Below are positions 35,163 to 45,629 of a stretch of DNA of 64,000 nucleotides, piece after piece. A program made the position numbers and the translations under genes. Positions within the stretch are counted from its first letter, which is position 1; every line of letters starts with the position of its first letter. The stretch covers positions 124,001 through 188,000 of the forward strand of contig NC_026742.1 of assembly GCF_000210295.1 (NCBI RefSeq), written 5' to 3'. This DNA is from Trypanosoma brucei gambiense DAL972. Taxonomy: Eukaryota; Euglenozoa; Kinetoplastea; Trypanosomatida; Trypanosomatidae. Below the pieces are notes generated by a model that saw nothing but the letters and a program-made list of their open reading frames with translations, made no database searches and had not been told where the DNA came from.

Positions 35163-35496
35163 GCAGTTTTCTTTTCTTGCTTTTGCCTTGTCAATTTGAG
35201 ATTTCGACAAAATCAGTTGTCTGTGCGTTCGCCATTTTCCTTGTCGGTTTCTGGAGGTCAGAAGTCTTTTGTTATAGTTAAGTTCCGGAGCTAGTCGTGT
35301 ACTTGATACAAATAGTGAAATTATGAGCCTTTGGAGTGTTTTCGGCATCCACAAGGTTTTTTTCGTAGAAACATCTTAAGGAGGCCTTGCTGACGTGAAG
35401 CTCGAGTTTCACCATCTATAGCAATGACGACGAGCTGATGTCAGTCTGCTGCAGATTCTATTACCTTCTTTTCCGCAGGCTGCGTTGTTGTTTCCA

Positions 35497-35573
35497 CCCT
35501 GGCGATGCCGGCCACCTCAACGTGGTGCCAGGGTCCAGTACCCCGTATCATCGAGGGATGCCAAGAGCCAGCA
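35497..35573 (+). ncRNA. ingi 5' hallmark (Pr77-like): HDV-like ribozyme and internal promoter, copy 2
   Basis: The first 77 nt of this ingi match the conserved 5' signature shared by L1Tc, ingi and RIME, which is reported to act as an internal promoter and, in L1Tc, as a hepatitis-delta-like ribozyme. The fold is visible: CCCTGGC (35497-35503) pairs perfectly with GCCAGGG (35527-35533) as P1; CCAC and GTGG flank a small P3-like loop between them; the 3' GCCAGCA can pair with TGCCGGC with one mismatch as P2. In-frame ATG 35558-35560 lies inside the motif. Copy 1 lacks the 5' strand of P1. Confidence 0.7.
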
Positions 35574-35731
35574 GCGTCCTTTCATGGGGAACACTGCTGT
35601 GCTCCGGCTACGGGATCATACAGCACAGGGATCAACAGCGTCTTTCTGGGACACCGTTTTTCATTTTTCGGTCCCTGGACACGTGCCAGCGTGCCATCAG
35701 TAATGCTATCCGCACTAAGATGCTGCTGTCC

Positions 35732-35758
35732 GGTGATGTGGAAGAGAATCCCGGCCCG
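35732..35758 (+). other. 2A self-processing peptide motif, ingi copy 2
   Basis: The codons read GDVEENPGP, identical to copy 1 and matching the 2A consensus, directly before the endonuclease domain. Confidence 0.85.
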
Positions 35759-36007
35759 TCGTTGCGCGGGATGCAGTGGAACTGCGCCGGGCTATCTCAA
35801 GGAAAGAGATTAGCACTCCACAAAACCCTTGTTGATGAGCGGATCGCCTTTTGTCTGTTGAGCGAGACACGGATGACGCCTGGAGAGACGGCTTGCTTTA
35901 GCGTTGCTAGCTACCAACATCACGGAATAGTTCGTAACTGCAAAGGAGGTGGTGTATCAATACTAGTGAGGGAGGACCTACCAGTCGAGACCGGTATGGC
36001 CGTTGTT

Positions 36008-36107
36008 NNNNNNNNNNNNNNNNNNNNNNNNNNNNNNNNNNNNNNNNNNNNNNNNNNNNNNNNNNNNNNNNNNNNNNNNNNNNNNNNNNNNNNNNNNNNN
36101 NNNNNNN
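36008..36107. other. Assembly gap of 100 N
   Basis: Exactly 100 N, a placeholder length. The corresponding interval in copy 1 (1271-1371) is 101 bp, and 101 restores a common reading frame across the gap, so about 101 bp is the likely true size. The gap falls within a near-identical repeat family, which explains why assembly failed there. Confidence 0.95.
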
Positions 36108-38559
36108 TGACCTAGATACGCTTCTGACGACTGACGGTGCCCAGCTCATCGGTGCAGACGCTAACGCACACGCGTTGGCATGGGATCGCGCGAGCCCACC
36201 AAATACCAAGGGTGAAACCCTCACACAGTGGTGCATTGACAACCAGTTTCTGGTCTGCAACACTGGTGAGTGCACCAGGTACGCGCGCCACCACGGGGAG
36301 TCCACCCCTGATGTGACACTGTCAAGGAATTGCACAGTGTACACGTGGACATCGCTGTATTCTCCCGATAACGATCACCATCACATATTTTTCGACGTTA
36401 TCGTTGGAGACGGCACAGATGCACTGAACTACCCGCGGCTTCGAAAGCCCATGTACGCATGGCTAAAAGCTAACTGGAGGAATTTCCGTCTCAAGGTTGA
36501 CGAGCTCTGCAGGAAAATTGGTAGAGAGAAGAACGTCAACACCCTGGAACAGAAATTGAGCTCCGCCATCCGCATTGCGACGAAGGTCTCCGTCCCCCGT
36601 GGCTGCAGAGCAACGCCACCACATTGGGCACCTGAGCTCGCGAAACTCGATGAAGAGATCGCTGGATGCGGACCCTCCCACCGAAGGGAAAAGTTTGTAG
36701 TCACGCGTAAGCAGATCCTGGACCGTACCACAAAGAAGAGATGGAGCACGCTATGCTCCAGACTTGCGGTGTCAGACCGCTGCAGTTGGCACATTGTCAA
36801 GAAGGTATATGCGCCACAACCACTAACCACACCGGCTGTACTTGTAGATAACGCGGCCATCACGGACTACCGTCAAGCTGAGAGGTTCAGTAAACTGTAC
36901 TCGTCCCGCGCAAGAAGGCACCCCGACTCACACCCACCGGCACCCATAAAGAAGACAGCGAGTGAGTTCAGTCCCATCACGATGGCTGAACTACGGAGAT
37001 CGATCAAATTTCTTCCGAGTGGATCCGCAGCCGGACCTGATTGCTTATACAACGAGGCACTGCAACATCTCTGTAACACAGCGCTGAATGTTGTTCTGAG
37101 GCTATTCAATGAGAGCCTACGAACGGGAGTCGTGCCGCCTGCATGGAAGACTGGTGTTATCATCCCCATCCTGAAGGCCGGAAAAAAGGCGGAGGACCTC
37201 GATTCTTACAGGCCAGTGACGCTCACGAGCTGTCTCTGCAAAGTCATGGAGCGCATAATTGCCGCGAGACTTAGAGACACTGTTGAGTCCCAGCTGACGC
37301 CGCAGCAATCAGGCTTTCGCCCCGGATGCTCAACGCTCGAACAACTCCTGCACGTCCGCGCTGCCCTCTGCCGCCCCACGCACCAATATCGTACGGGTGC
37401 TGTATTCGTTGACTACGAAAAAGGCATTCGATACAGTAGACCACGACAAAATTGCGAGGGAAATGCACAGAATGAAGGTATCACCCCACATTGTGAAGTG
37501 GTGCGTATCATTTCTGAGTAACCGAACTGGCAGAGTGAGATTCAGGGAAAAGCTTTCCAGAAGCAGAACATTTGAGCGAGGAGTGCCACAAGGAACTGTC
37601 CTTGGCCCAATCATGTTCATTATTGTCATGAACTCGGTGAGCCAGCGCCTTGCAGAAGTGCCGTTACTGCAGCACGGATTCTTTGCAGACGACCTAACGC
37701 TACTTGCGAGGCACACAGAGAGGGATGTCATCAACCACACACTACAATGCGGTCTAAACGTGGTGTTACAGTGGTCAAAAGAGTACTTCATGTCTGTCAA
37801 CGTAGCGAAAACAAAGTGCACACTCTTCGGGTGTATAGAGCGCCACCCCCTTACATTACAACTGGACGGCGAAAGAATAGGAGCTGACAGGACACCGAAG
37901 CTTCTAGGAGTAACATTCCAGCGTCTGCAGGGGATGGCAACACATGCGGCCGAAACGAGACGCAAGATGGACTTCCGACTACTGCAGATAGCAGCCATCT
38001 CAGCTTCTACATGGGGGCCAAGACGACAAGTACTGAGAGCTTTTTATCTAGCACTCGTACAGGCACACACCATGTTTGGCATTGAGGTATGGTAGTGGGA
38101 CGCTTCGGAACGAAGTCGCGACCTCCTTGCATCAGCGCAACACAAAGCCAGTTGAATCATAGCCGGAATACCGCATGGGACGCGCAAAGAGGACTCTCTG
38201 CTGGAAGCAAACCTCCTGCCACTCAAGACGACCACTCTTGTGCGCAGCATGAAATTCATGCTGATGTGTGAGTCACGAGGCGGATGTTTGCGGCGCAGTG
38301 CTGAAGAAGTATACCACAGCAAACACCCAGTCAGAGTCCTACATTCCCGCATCATACGGTCCTACCCTCACCTCCACATTGAGCCACGGGAGCACCCACT
38401 AGAGACATCGACGCTCCGCCACAGCTGCCGACCGATATTTCACACGCAGATAAAGCCTGTGTGCGCTGATGACCCTGACGATATGAAAAAGGAAGCTTCT
38501 GAGAAATGTGTAAAAAGCAAACGCAACAGACGAATGGAGGAGGGCTCATACGCCGAAAA

Positions 38560-40200
38560 AAATAGGGATATTCAATAAGAAGGACTCAAAAGTTTCAACA
38601 GATGAACTGGCGTGTTTAGGCAGTTCGTCCGGCGCAGAAATGGTAATCTTCGGCAAGATGGAAAAATACAGAATTAAAGGGATACTGGAATATTGGGATG
38701 CAGTCATTGTGCGGAAGCAGTGCCAATGGAAAAGGTGCTAAATACGCTACTGGACACAATGAAAGACAGAGTCGCGTGGAGGGTGGAATCCCGGGCCGTG
38801 TATGGAAGGGCGATTTTCAGTCGGTAAAAAGAGTGCGGTGATTTCTATGCAGCTTATTTTCTCCCACCACGTTGTTTGGAAAGAGAGTGCAATATCAGAT
38901 GAGATTACAGTCAAAAACAACTGCAGAAAGGCACGCCTAACGTGTAAAGTTGATATTTTGGTGGGAGACATAAAGCAGAAGCGTAACAAAAGAACACGCT
39001 GCATTCGAAGCTGGATAAGGGCGAAACGCGCACAGCAGTCTTGGCGGCACTCAACTCGACCCGAGGAAGCTGCAACCCACCAGCATGGAGAAAATTATAT
39101 CCGACTTGTTCCGTGCAGGTGCCCCCAAACACCTTGTGCGATTCCGAAGGACTACCGTTCCTAATAAGCAGGGGAACAAATGCGGATGCCACAGCATTCA
39201 AGAAGAAATTGAGAGAAAACGGCCCTACAAATATCGAAAGAACTAGGCGCAACGTGGCTATTCCTGAACTTAGAGGAAAGAATTCGGCTTTTGGTGACGT
39301 TGCCAGAGTGCAGTTTGATATGATAATGACGACATGCGGCGGACAACCACGCGGTAAAAAGGCACGATCATATGGTATTCTTCACTGATATGTTAAACGT
39401 GAAGTACACGGACAAACATGAGGGAGTAACCATATCAGGAAAGGTGAGCAGAAGGAAGCGGAGGGAATAAGAAGGTTAGCGCCGTAAAGATGCAACGGTG
39501 CTTCCCTGGTGGCGGAAGAGTTGCTGGAAATATGGGCGGCGAAACCATCACATTGCGCCCAAACGTAATGCTAATGGGAGGGGCTCCGTACGGCAAAGCA
39601 ATGTGGGGAGGGGGACGGAATGCAGCAGCCATAAGAACGTTTACAGAAGAGGGAACGAGGATATTAACCGTGCCATTTGAACATCACACTCTATTGGCGT
39701 GTTTAAGTTCACGTCTCAAAATGGTTGGTCTGGCGAGGCGCCTGTGATGAGTGCGCGGTTGGGGAGGGAAGTCCGCGACCATTAAAAAACCAGGGTCCCA
39801 AAGACCCTCCGGCGGTCCGCACAGAAAGTCAGCAGTACAAACGCTAGGGAATAAAATAGGGCGCATGAGCGCGGGAGAGCAGCAGCTACGCTCGCACGTA
39901 AAACTGGCAGCGTTCCAACTGAAGCTCTCCAGGTCGCTGAACGGGCACAAAACCATCATCGCGGACAACGGAACGGAATCAAAGGAAAGGAGCTGTCCAA
40001 TGACCTCTCGCCTTCTTTTGGCAACCATTCTCGACCCTACTCCACAGCAGTATCGCACTCTTGAACGGCGTCAAAGGTTCCCTGCCTAAATGAACGCGTT
40101 TTCAAGGTAATCGAAGGTTGTCCAGTGGCTTCGGGGGTGCACGTGTGCGAAGCGGTCTTACTTGCTCGAGGTTTTGTATAATGAAGTGGTTTTCACTGTG
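38560..40200 (+). mobile_element. Degenerate remnant, possibly tyrosine-recombinase (VIPER/DIRS-like) retroelement
   Basis: Protein-like sequence in shifting plus-strand frames, unlike ingi. Segments include LLDTMKDRVAWRVESRAVYG (about 38735), KLDKGETRTAVLAALNSTRG (39010) and a stretch TNADATAFKKKLRENGPTN followed by SAFGDVARVQFDMIMTTCG (39180-39340). The last resembles the box-I region of tyrosine recombinases (GDV..L...D). After a frame change comes a VKYTDKHEGVTISGK-like strand, then HHTLLACLSS...ARRL (39690-39745), which could be the box-II H-x-x-R/Y region. T. brucei is known to contain decayed VIPER elements. The assignment rests on pattern only; it could be another decayed subtelomeric gene. 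A T15 run follows at about 40258. Confidence 0.35.
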
Positions 40201-40837
40201 ATGGGGCACCGACGGCCGCACAGGTTAAGCGCCTAACTTGAAAAAGTATTTACTCTCTTTTTTTTTTTTTTTTTGCATCAACCTCTACCAACTGTTGATT
40301 GCAATGCACTGCCGCCATTGAGCTACCTAATCGCACTGCTGTGCCGTGGTGGGGGATTTCCCCTCTCCGTGGTTGGTGCCTTTTTGTAAACATCAACAAA
40401 CGGTAGTGGAGGTGGTGTTAGGGAGAAATGTACCAACAGTTTACGAAGGGGTAAGGAGAGATGCAGTCAGACGGGAATGACGATAGTGTCCGATCCGGTT
40501 CATGACTGAGGGAACCAGAGAACATGCGACACAGGACGCCCACTTCGCAATTTAAAAAAAAAAAAAATTGGTGCGTGTTTATAACTATAAGCAAAACACT
40601 TGTAATTGTTCACTCATGTGGGTGCGCACTACCCACATATCTGTCTAGGAAGAGGTAAAAGACGTGGGAAATATGATTTTCATGAAGCTGAATCTCGGTG
40701 GCGCTTGAGGACGGAAATCGCCTTCCCACCGCGGTTTGTAGACTGTATGGCTTTTCCTCCCTTAGTAGCAATCGCTGCACACGTACACACACACACACAC
40801 AAAAAAAAAAAGGAGCATTAGACCGAGAATCTTCCGA
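40201..40837. other. Array/core boundary, 3' UTR of the SM-protein gene
   Basis: Non-coding. It contains a T homopolymer at about 40258-40273, an A homopolymer at 40554-40566 and a short CA run ending in A11 (about 40788-40811). On the minus strand it holds the 3' UTR of the gene at 40838. I see no gene. Confidence 0.6.
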
Positions 40838-42766
40838 TTATTCACTCAGTACCTTAACAAACTCATTCGGCCGAAGCAAGGACGTCCCTCCAATGATAAA
40901 CTCGCACCCAAGTTTCTTTGTTGCCTCATGCGCCGCTCGAATTTCACTGAAGGTAATTCCACCCAACACAAAAAATACGAAGCGCTGTTTGCTCGACCGC
41001 CCACCAACGTTCCCAGTGCCCGCCAAATCGTGCACTGCCTTCGGTAGCGGGGGGAGCGCGGCAATAGCGGCGAGAGGTTTTTCACTGGCGCTGCTAAGCG
41101 TATCGCTTATGGCGGATCCTTTGTCACTCCATAACGCACTCGACCCCAGAGCTACACGCAATGACTTTTTTGTGTTCGCACCGCCGGAAGGCGCGGTATT
41201 GGAAGTGACATCCCCGCTGGACTCATCTGACCGTGTGACGTACTTATAGTCCGCCGTGTCAAGTTTGTTCCCTGCCAAGGCTTCCATAATCTGATATGTC
41301 TGCGTGATGAAAGGGTCTTTTTCCGCCGAAGATTTTGCATTCCGCCCCTCGGGATTAAGTTTTCCTACTCTGCTCGTCAGTTGTTCTAGTTTAGAGAAGG
41401 CGCCAGCTACCTCCGTTAGTTCTGACTGTTTGATAAGCGTTTGTTTCTTTGCCTCTGAGTATTCAGAGGTGTCAGTTGCAGCGGACAGCAACAAAAGCAG
41501 CCGCAGTCGCACATCCCTCGGCACCGCCGGATCCTTTATGATGTGCCGCACCGTTTCAAAGTTCGTTTTGAACGACTTACGACCAGCAGCTATATCCTGC
41601 TCAGCTTCGCAGACAACATCGAGGCATTGTTCCCGATAAAGATTAAAAATTTTTGTGCAGATATCAATGTGTACAGACAATCTTCCTTGATCCTTCTGAA
41701 ACGTAGAGAGCACCCGCGTGACATTGCTAAGTTCCGTGATACTTGGTGATGCTTCCCTCGTGTTAACCAGATGGGGATTCTCATTGTGGAGTTTCTTGAG
41801 TTCTGCAGGGAACTCTTCCATGCACTCGGCGAAAAACCGATGTCGGTACTGACACCAGTAGGGGTCCTCTTCATCGACGGAGAGTTCACGCGTGGAGCGC
41901 TCCCCCGAGCGTGTTTCAAACTTTTGCACGTACATATCGTTTTCGAGGGGCATCAAATCTTCCAGTAAACATTGGTATGTTCTGTGGTGCATCAGCGGGG
42001 TAACGGTGTCGAACGACCTATCGAGAATAATCAACACGGGTTTACTGCTGCCCACCCCGTCGTCGTCAACCCCATTTTCAAAGTTTGGTACACTGATGGC
42101 CAATTTGGCCAGTTCGTCTAGCAGTAATCGAGAGAATACCTCGCAGCTCTGGCTTCTCCCCTGGGCGCGGACAACAGGAATACCACCTCCCATTGCATGA
42201 AGTACTTGTGTTAGCCGCGCTGCGGCTTCAGAGAGAAAACTCTCACACTGTGGTGACTGCATGGGTAACATCAGTCTTGATAAATCATTCTGCATATTGA
42301 AGTGGAAGACTAATCGCTCGGGGACCAAGAAATTCAGCATCATATCTTTAAAACCGGTCACTCTCTGCGCAACTCTTGCGCGCGCAAGTCGTTGCATGTA
42401 ACTGTCAGGGGTCGTCCCCAGGGCAAAAAGGTGAACCTCCTTGTACGGGTCCTTTTCTTCCCAGTCATCAATGATGCGCTCCACCGACTCGTCGTTGGGA
42501 TCAAAGAAGTACATGGCGGGTAGGCAGATTAAGGGTTGCCGTTTCTTTTTAAGGTCCTCCACTAACGCGACTCCATGTTCCATGAGGTCATTCATTCTCG
42601 CAAAACTATTGAGAACCACCGCTGAGGGGGTGTCGCAAATGATAACTTTATATTTCCCGGGAACGGCGTCTAGCATGTTTTTAAACACATACCTTTGCAC
42701 GCAGCTGCGTATGCCCGGACTTTCAGGCGGTTTCTGTTTCGACAGCTTTGCATGGTTGCTCATCAT
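40838..42766 (-). CDS. Sec1/Munc18 (SM) family syntaxin-binding protein
   Basis: A 642-residue protein of the SM family, which clasps SNARE bundles and is needed for vesicle fusion; the length is typical (600-670). Seen in the sequence: domain-1 start with KYKVIICDTPSAVVLNSF; FNMQNDLSRLMLPM; the central PVLIILDRSFDTVTPLMHHRTYQCLLEDL, a hallmark of Sec1-type proteins; and the C-terminal FVFFVLGGITFSEIRAAHEATKKLGCEFIIGGTSLL. Met1 and Met2 are adjacent, so the start is either. A pyrimidine tract on the sense strand (42801-42832) followed by AG fits a spliced-leader acceptor. I favour the Sec1/Munc18-1 branch over Vps33, Vps45 or Sly1 from the general look, with modest certainty. It is the first core gene next to the array. 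Confidence 0.9.
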   Translation of the reverse strand: MMSNHAKLSKQKPPESPGIRSCVQRYVFKNMLDAVPGKYKVIICDTPSAVVLNSFARMNDLMEHGVALVEDLKKKRQPLICLPAMYFFDPNDESVERIIDDWEEKDPYKEVHLFALGTTPDSYMQRLARARVAQRVTGFKDMMLNFLVPERLVFHFNMQNDLSRLMLPMQSPQCESFLSEAAARLTQVLHAMGGGIPVVRAQGRSQSCEVFSRLLLDELAKLAISVPNFENGVDDDGVGSSKPVLIILDRSFDTVTPLMHHRTYQCLLEDLMPLENDMYVQKFETRSGERSTRELSVDEEDPYWCQYRHRFFAECMEEFPAELKKLHNENPHLVNTREASPSITELSNVTRVLSTFQKDQGRLSVHIDICTKIFNLYREQCLDVVCEAEQDIAAGRKSFKTNFETVRHIIKDPAVPRDVRLRLLLLLSAATDTSEYSEAKKQTLIKQSELTEVAGAFSKLEQLTSRVGKLNPEGRNAKSSAEKDPFITQTYQIMEALAGNKLDTADYKYVTRSDESSGDVTSNTAPSGGANTKKSLRVALGSSALWSDKGSAISDTLSSASEKPLAAIAALPPLPKAVHDLAGTGNVGGRSSKQRFVFFVLGGITFSEIRAAHEATKKLGCEFIIGGTSLLRPNEFVKVLSE

Positions 42767-42946
42767 TTCCTTTCACAACAAAGTGTGTAGTTAATAGATC
42801 ACGAAGAAAGAAAAGGAACAAGAGAAAGAGAGCCGATTTTTTTTTGTTTTTCCAGACTTGACATGGCGAAGGTTCTACCACCATTGTTGTGAGGTTCTTG
42901 TCGCAGATTTTACGGTGACAGGCGGCCGCCGGCCGTTACCAAAACG

Positions 42947-42997
<51 letters not shown>

Positions 42998-43322
42998 ATA
43001 CGTGCACACGTGAAGACGGGATATGTAGGGTTCATACCTGCCAGTGACAGAATGGACAAGTACATAGCGCGTTTGTGCGCACATCTGTGGTGATTTTGTT
43101 TTTTTGAAATACTTTCTCGTACATAAGAGAGGAAAAAGAAGACGTATACAAGAAAAGGACAGGGAAATGTTTTATCTACATGTTTTCGTTGAGATACTTT
43201 TCTTCATTTTACTTTTCTTCTCCCATTTTCCCCCTTTTCTACTCTGGTGGAAGAGATGCCTGGTAGCGTTAACGCCGCCCCCCCCCACAAAAAAAAAGAA
43301 ATTAACCTGCGCACGGTGGCCT
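42767..43322. other. Intergenic region with CA/TA microsatellite
   Basis: It contains (CA)n followed by (TA)n at about 42945-42995, and on the minus strand the pyrimidine tract and splice region for the SM gene and the 3' UTR of the next gene. A C8/A8 pair lies at about 43278-43295. No gene. Confidence 0.6.
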
Positions 43323-45437
43323 CTACCGACTCGTCATGTTGTATGACACGTTATAATGTCCAGGACCGGGCGCCCGGGGGTTCTTGCGTTCCCACCTCTC
43401 GGACTGCAATCGATGACCACAGAACTGTGTCTCTTTGGTTATTTGCCTCTCAAAAAGCGGAACCGACTTGCATTTGTAGGGGATGTCAACATTGTAGACT
43501 GCCTGGGCACCGCATCCACCGGTGTTGAATAATCGCGCACGTTTTTCGCGCGAAACGTGTATTTCAATCATCGGGTTCCCCACCACACGAGGTTCTACTA
43601 GTCGGCGATTGCTGGTATCATAGCAAAGGTCATGCATCACTTGCCAGGTCGCAGGCGGCCGCGAGCTCCCATTTATTTTTGCTGCACGCTCTGTTGTTGG
43701 TTTCACCCATTTGTAATTCGGTACCTCGCCAATCTCCGCTGGGTTCGGTTGGTGCAATGGCGTGTGACCAGGGGCCTTCGGGTTTATATACACCGCTACC
43801 GAACGTTTTGTCACAGGAGCCAAATTAACATTCTCCGGGGCCTCTGGCGCAACTGAAGTTAGTGCAAAGGAGCTCCGACCTTTCATCCTGGAAAACTGCC
43901 GTACCCGCGGGGCGTCACAACGATCGAACATGCCGCGAGGGAATGAGGTGTCGCGCTCGATCGACACGGAGCGGTCCACATTCTTCATCCGCTGCTGCTT
44001 CTCCAATTGCTCTTCAGTCGACAGCCGCGGTGCCATTAGTACGTTGCGAGTGCGCCGCCTCACGGCGTTCAATGCATTATCCACATCGGCGACATCCGGC
44101 ACTGCTCTGTACGGGGGAACCTTATTCAACCAGTGTTTCTCCCGTGTACTCTCACGGTCCATGGCGACAATACGGTGGGGATTGTGCGCGATGTCACCTC
44201 CGACGTCGTACATACCCACCGCCGCCGCTGCCGCGACCGCCTCACGTTTTCGCTCAGTCACAGTAAAAGCGAACTTTGCGGGGCAGCGGACACGCTTAAC
44301 AGTGGAACGAACATCGGCGTACGGGAAGTAGTCCAAGTCTGCTGCGGCACTCCGTGCACTGGCAACAGATCGCGGCGTTTTAGATGTGAAGAAATAGCTC
44401 CCTGTGTTTGCCGGAGCCAACCGCTCGCGCACAACGAACGCGGGTTCCGGGACGCGATAAGTAACACTCACTGCGAAGTCCCGCACGCTCTCCGCGCCGT
44501 GGATAGAAGGTGTCTGACAATCGAACACAGTTTTAGGGCGCGACAAACTGAGTTCCTCTGGTTGTTCCTCTTCTTTAACAGTTCGGGTACGTGGAGGGGC
44601 AATATACCCGCCAGTTACCCGTGGTTCCACCTGGCTGAAGCGCAGGTGGTAGTGTCCCAGTTCCGGATGCCACACCCCAGGCAATGAGGACCCGTCGTGG
44701 AAGCGTTTCGCACGCTTGAAACTTGGTGATACCGACCTACCTGTCTCCCTCGGCGACTTCGCGCGACCTGAAAGCGTGGTTGCCCCCATTCCGTTTGCTG
44801 TTGCGGAGAGCTGCGCCTCAGGGAGAATCGCAGCATTAAATTCAGAGGCCGTGGTCCAGTGCTCACGGCCCACGGCGTCAGAAACCGCGTCCGCATCGAT
44901 GAGCCTATTCGCTGGAAGCATGAAGAGCGTAGTCTCCAGTTGCCGCGCGTCATCGGGATGTGGGGCGTTCTCAGTCGTCTTTTGCGCCATACGAGCCGTC
45001 CGTAACGCATCGATGCGGTAGGGACGAAAACTACTAATTAGTTCGTCGTTGTCTGCTATGTGTTTGATCGTCTCCGCTGTGGGTACCATATCAACGATGG
45101 TGTTGTACCCGGCGCCCTCGATGATGGTGCCGCCCAGGTCGTTATTTACGTCAGCTGCCGCCTTTGTGCACGAAGGCGCCATGGTACGGAGCTCTGGTAA
45201 TACAAGACGGAATTCTGCCGCTACGTCCCAAGCTTTTTGGGACTCCCTTTGGAGCTGTAGCAGCCGCTCCCGCTCCTTTTTGCCGACGGACTGCACATTC
45301 TGAGAGATGCCGGCGCGACGGAGAAACGCATCACTTTTGTCGATTGAACAACCAACGCGGCTGAGACTCGGCTGGATGGTTGTCACGATCCGATTCAACA
45401 TCTGCACGTCATCTAGAGCATTGTCCACAACCACCAT
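43323..45437 (-). CDS. Conserved-type hypothetical protein with STPGR-like motifs
   Basis: A 704-residue basic protein with no predicted membrane segment or signal peptide. The last 20 residues include APGPGHYNVSYN, and residues 253-265 read PGVWHPELGHYHL; both resemble the Pro-Gly-x-Tyr (STPGR/SHIPPO) repeat of microtubule- and flagellum-associated proteins. Weaker G-x-Y pieces lie between (TGSYFF near 351). The N-terminal 90 residues are helical and may form a short coiled coil (KKERERLLQLQRESQKAW). I infer a cytoskeletal or axonemal protein; only the terminal motif is convincing. The start is the first Met of the frame. A (CAA)13 tract (45591-45629) lies about 155 nt upstream. Confidence 0.75.
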   Translation of the reverse strand: MVVVDNALDDVQMLNRIVTTIQPSLSRVGCSIDKSDAFLRRAGISQNVQSVGKKERERLLQLQRESQKAWDVAAEFRLVLPELRTMAPSCTKAAADVNNDLGGTIIEGAGYNTIVDMVPTAETIKHIADNDELISSFRPYRIDALRTARMAQKTTENAPHPDDARQLETTLFMLPANRLIDADAVSDAVGREHWTTASEFNAAILPEAQLSATANGMGATTLSGRAKSPRETGRSVSPSFKRAKRFHDGSSLPGVWHPELGHYHLRFSQVEPRVTGGYIAPPRTRTVKEEEQPEELSLSRPKTVFDCQTPSIHGAESVRDFAVSVTYRVPEPAFVVRERLAPANTGSYFFTSKTPRSVASARSAAADLDYFPYADVRSTVKRVRCPAKFAFTVTERKREAVAAAAAVGMYDVGGDIAHNPHRIVAMDRESTREKHWLNKVPPYRAVPDVADVDNALNAVRRRTRNVLMAPRLSTEEQLEKQQRMKNVDRSVSIERDTSFPRGMFDRCDAPRVRQFSRMKGRSSFALTSVAPEAPENVNLAPVTKRSVAVYINPKAPGHTPLHQPNPAEIGEVPNYKWVKPTTERAAKINGSSRPPATWQVMHDLCYDTSNRRLVEPRVVGNPMIEIHVSREKRARLFNTGGCGAQAVYNVDIPYKCKSVPLFERQITKETQFCGHRLQSERWERKNPRAPGPGHYNVSYNMTSR

Positions 45438-45591
45438 GATGGTCGCACTCGTCTAGATAATGTCTCACCCTACCCCTGCTGTGTAAAACCTAACGAGAAA
45501 CAATGAACTCTTCTCACAGTTGCCGTTCAGTTATCTCCTTTCCCGCGCGCAAGTGTGGCTCCGGGCTCTACTCTAAAGAACAGTCAGAAGC

Positions 45592-45629
<38 letters not shown>

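Larger units (their letters stand above)
35497..38560 (+). mobile_element. ingi LINE retroposon (copy 2), 3'-truncated
   Basis: Standard ingi sequence begins with the complete 5' hallmark, followed by 2A, AP-like endonuclease, a 100-N gap, RT with recognisable motifs, and the region after RT. ingi similarity fades around 38540-38560, before RNase H and the zinc fingers, which are absent. Lesions: one extra A in the run 37418-37422 (frame change inside VDYEK), TAG at 38093-38095 and TGA near 38156. It was inserted between the VSG8 upstream region and the recombinase-like remnant at 38.6-40.2 kb. No target-site duplication can be recognised, since its 3' end is lost. Confidence 0.9.
35558..38577 (+). 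pseudogene. ingi polyprotein, copy 2: 2A, endonuclease, reverse transcriptase
   Basis: From ATG 35558 the frame runs through 2A and the endonuclease; the catalytic Glu is present (CLLSETRM) and SDHHHIF follows (written NDHHHIF here because Asp/Ser codons vary: PDNDHHHIFFD). After the gap it continues from 36109 to 37521 with RT motifs (SYRPVTLTSCLCKVMERI, QQSGFRPGCSTLEQL), then shifts at the A-run. 37397-38095 carries RERGVPQGTVLGPI-type (FERGVPQGTVLGPIMF) and the catalytic FADDLTLLA. TAG at 38093 and TGA near 38156 interrupt the remaining thumb/connection, readable to 38577. RNase H is missing. Upstream and downstream frames would coincide if the gap were 101 nt, not 100. Confidence 0.85.
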
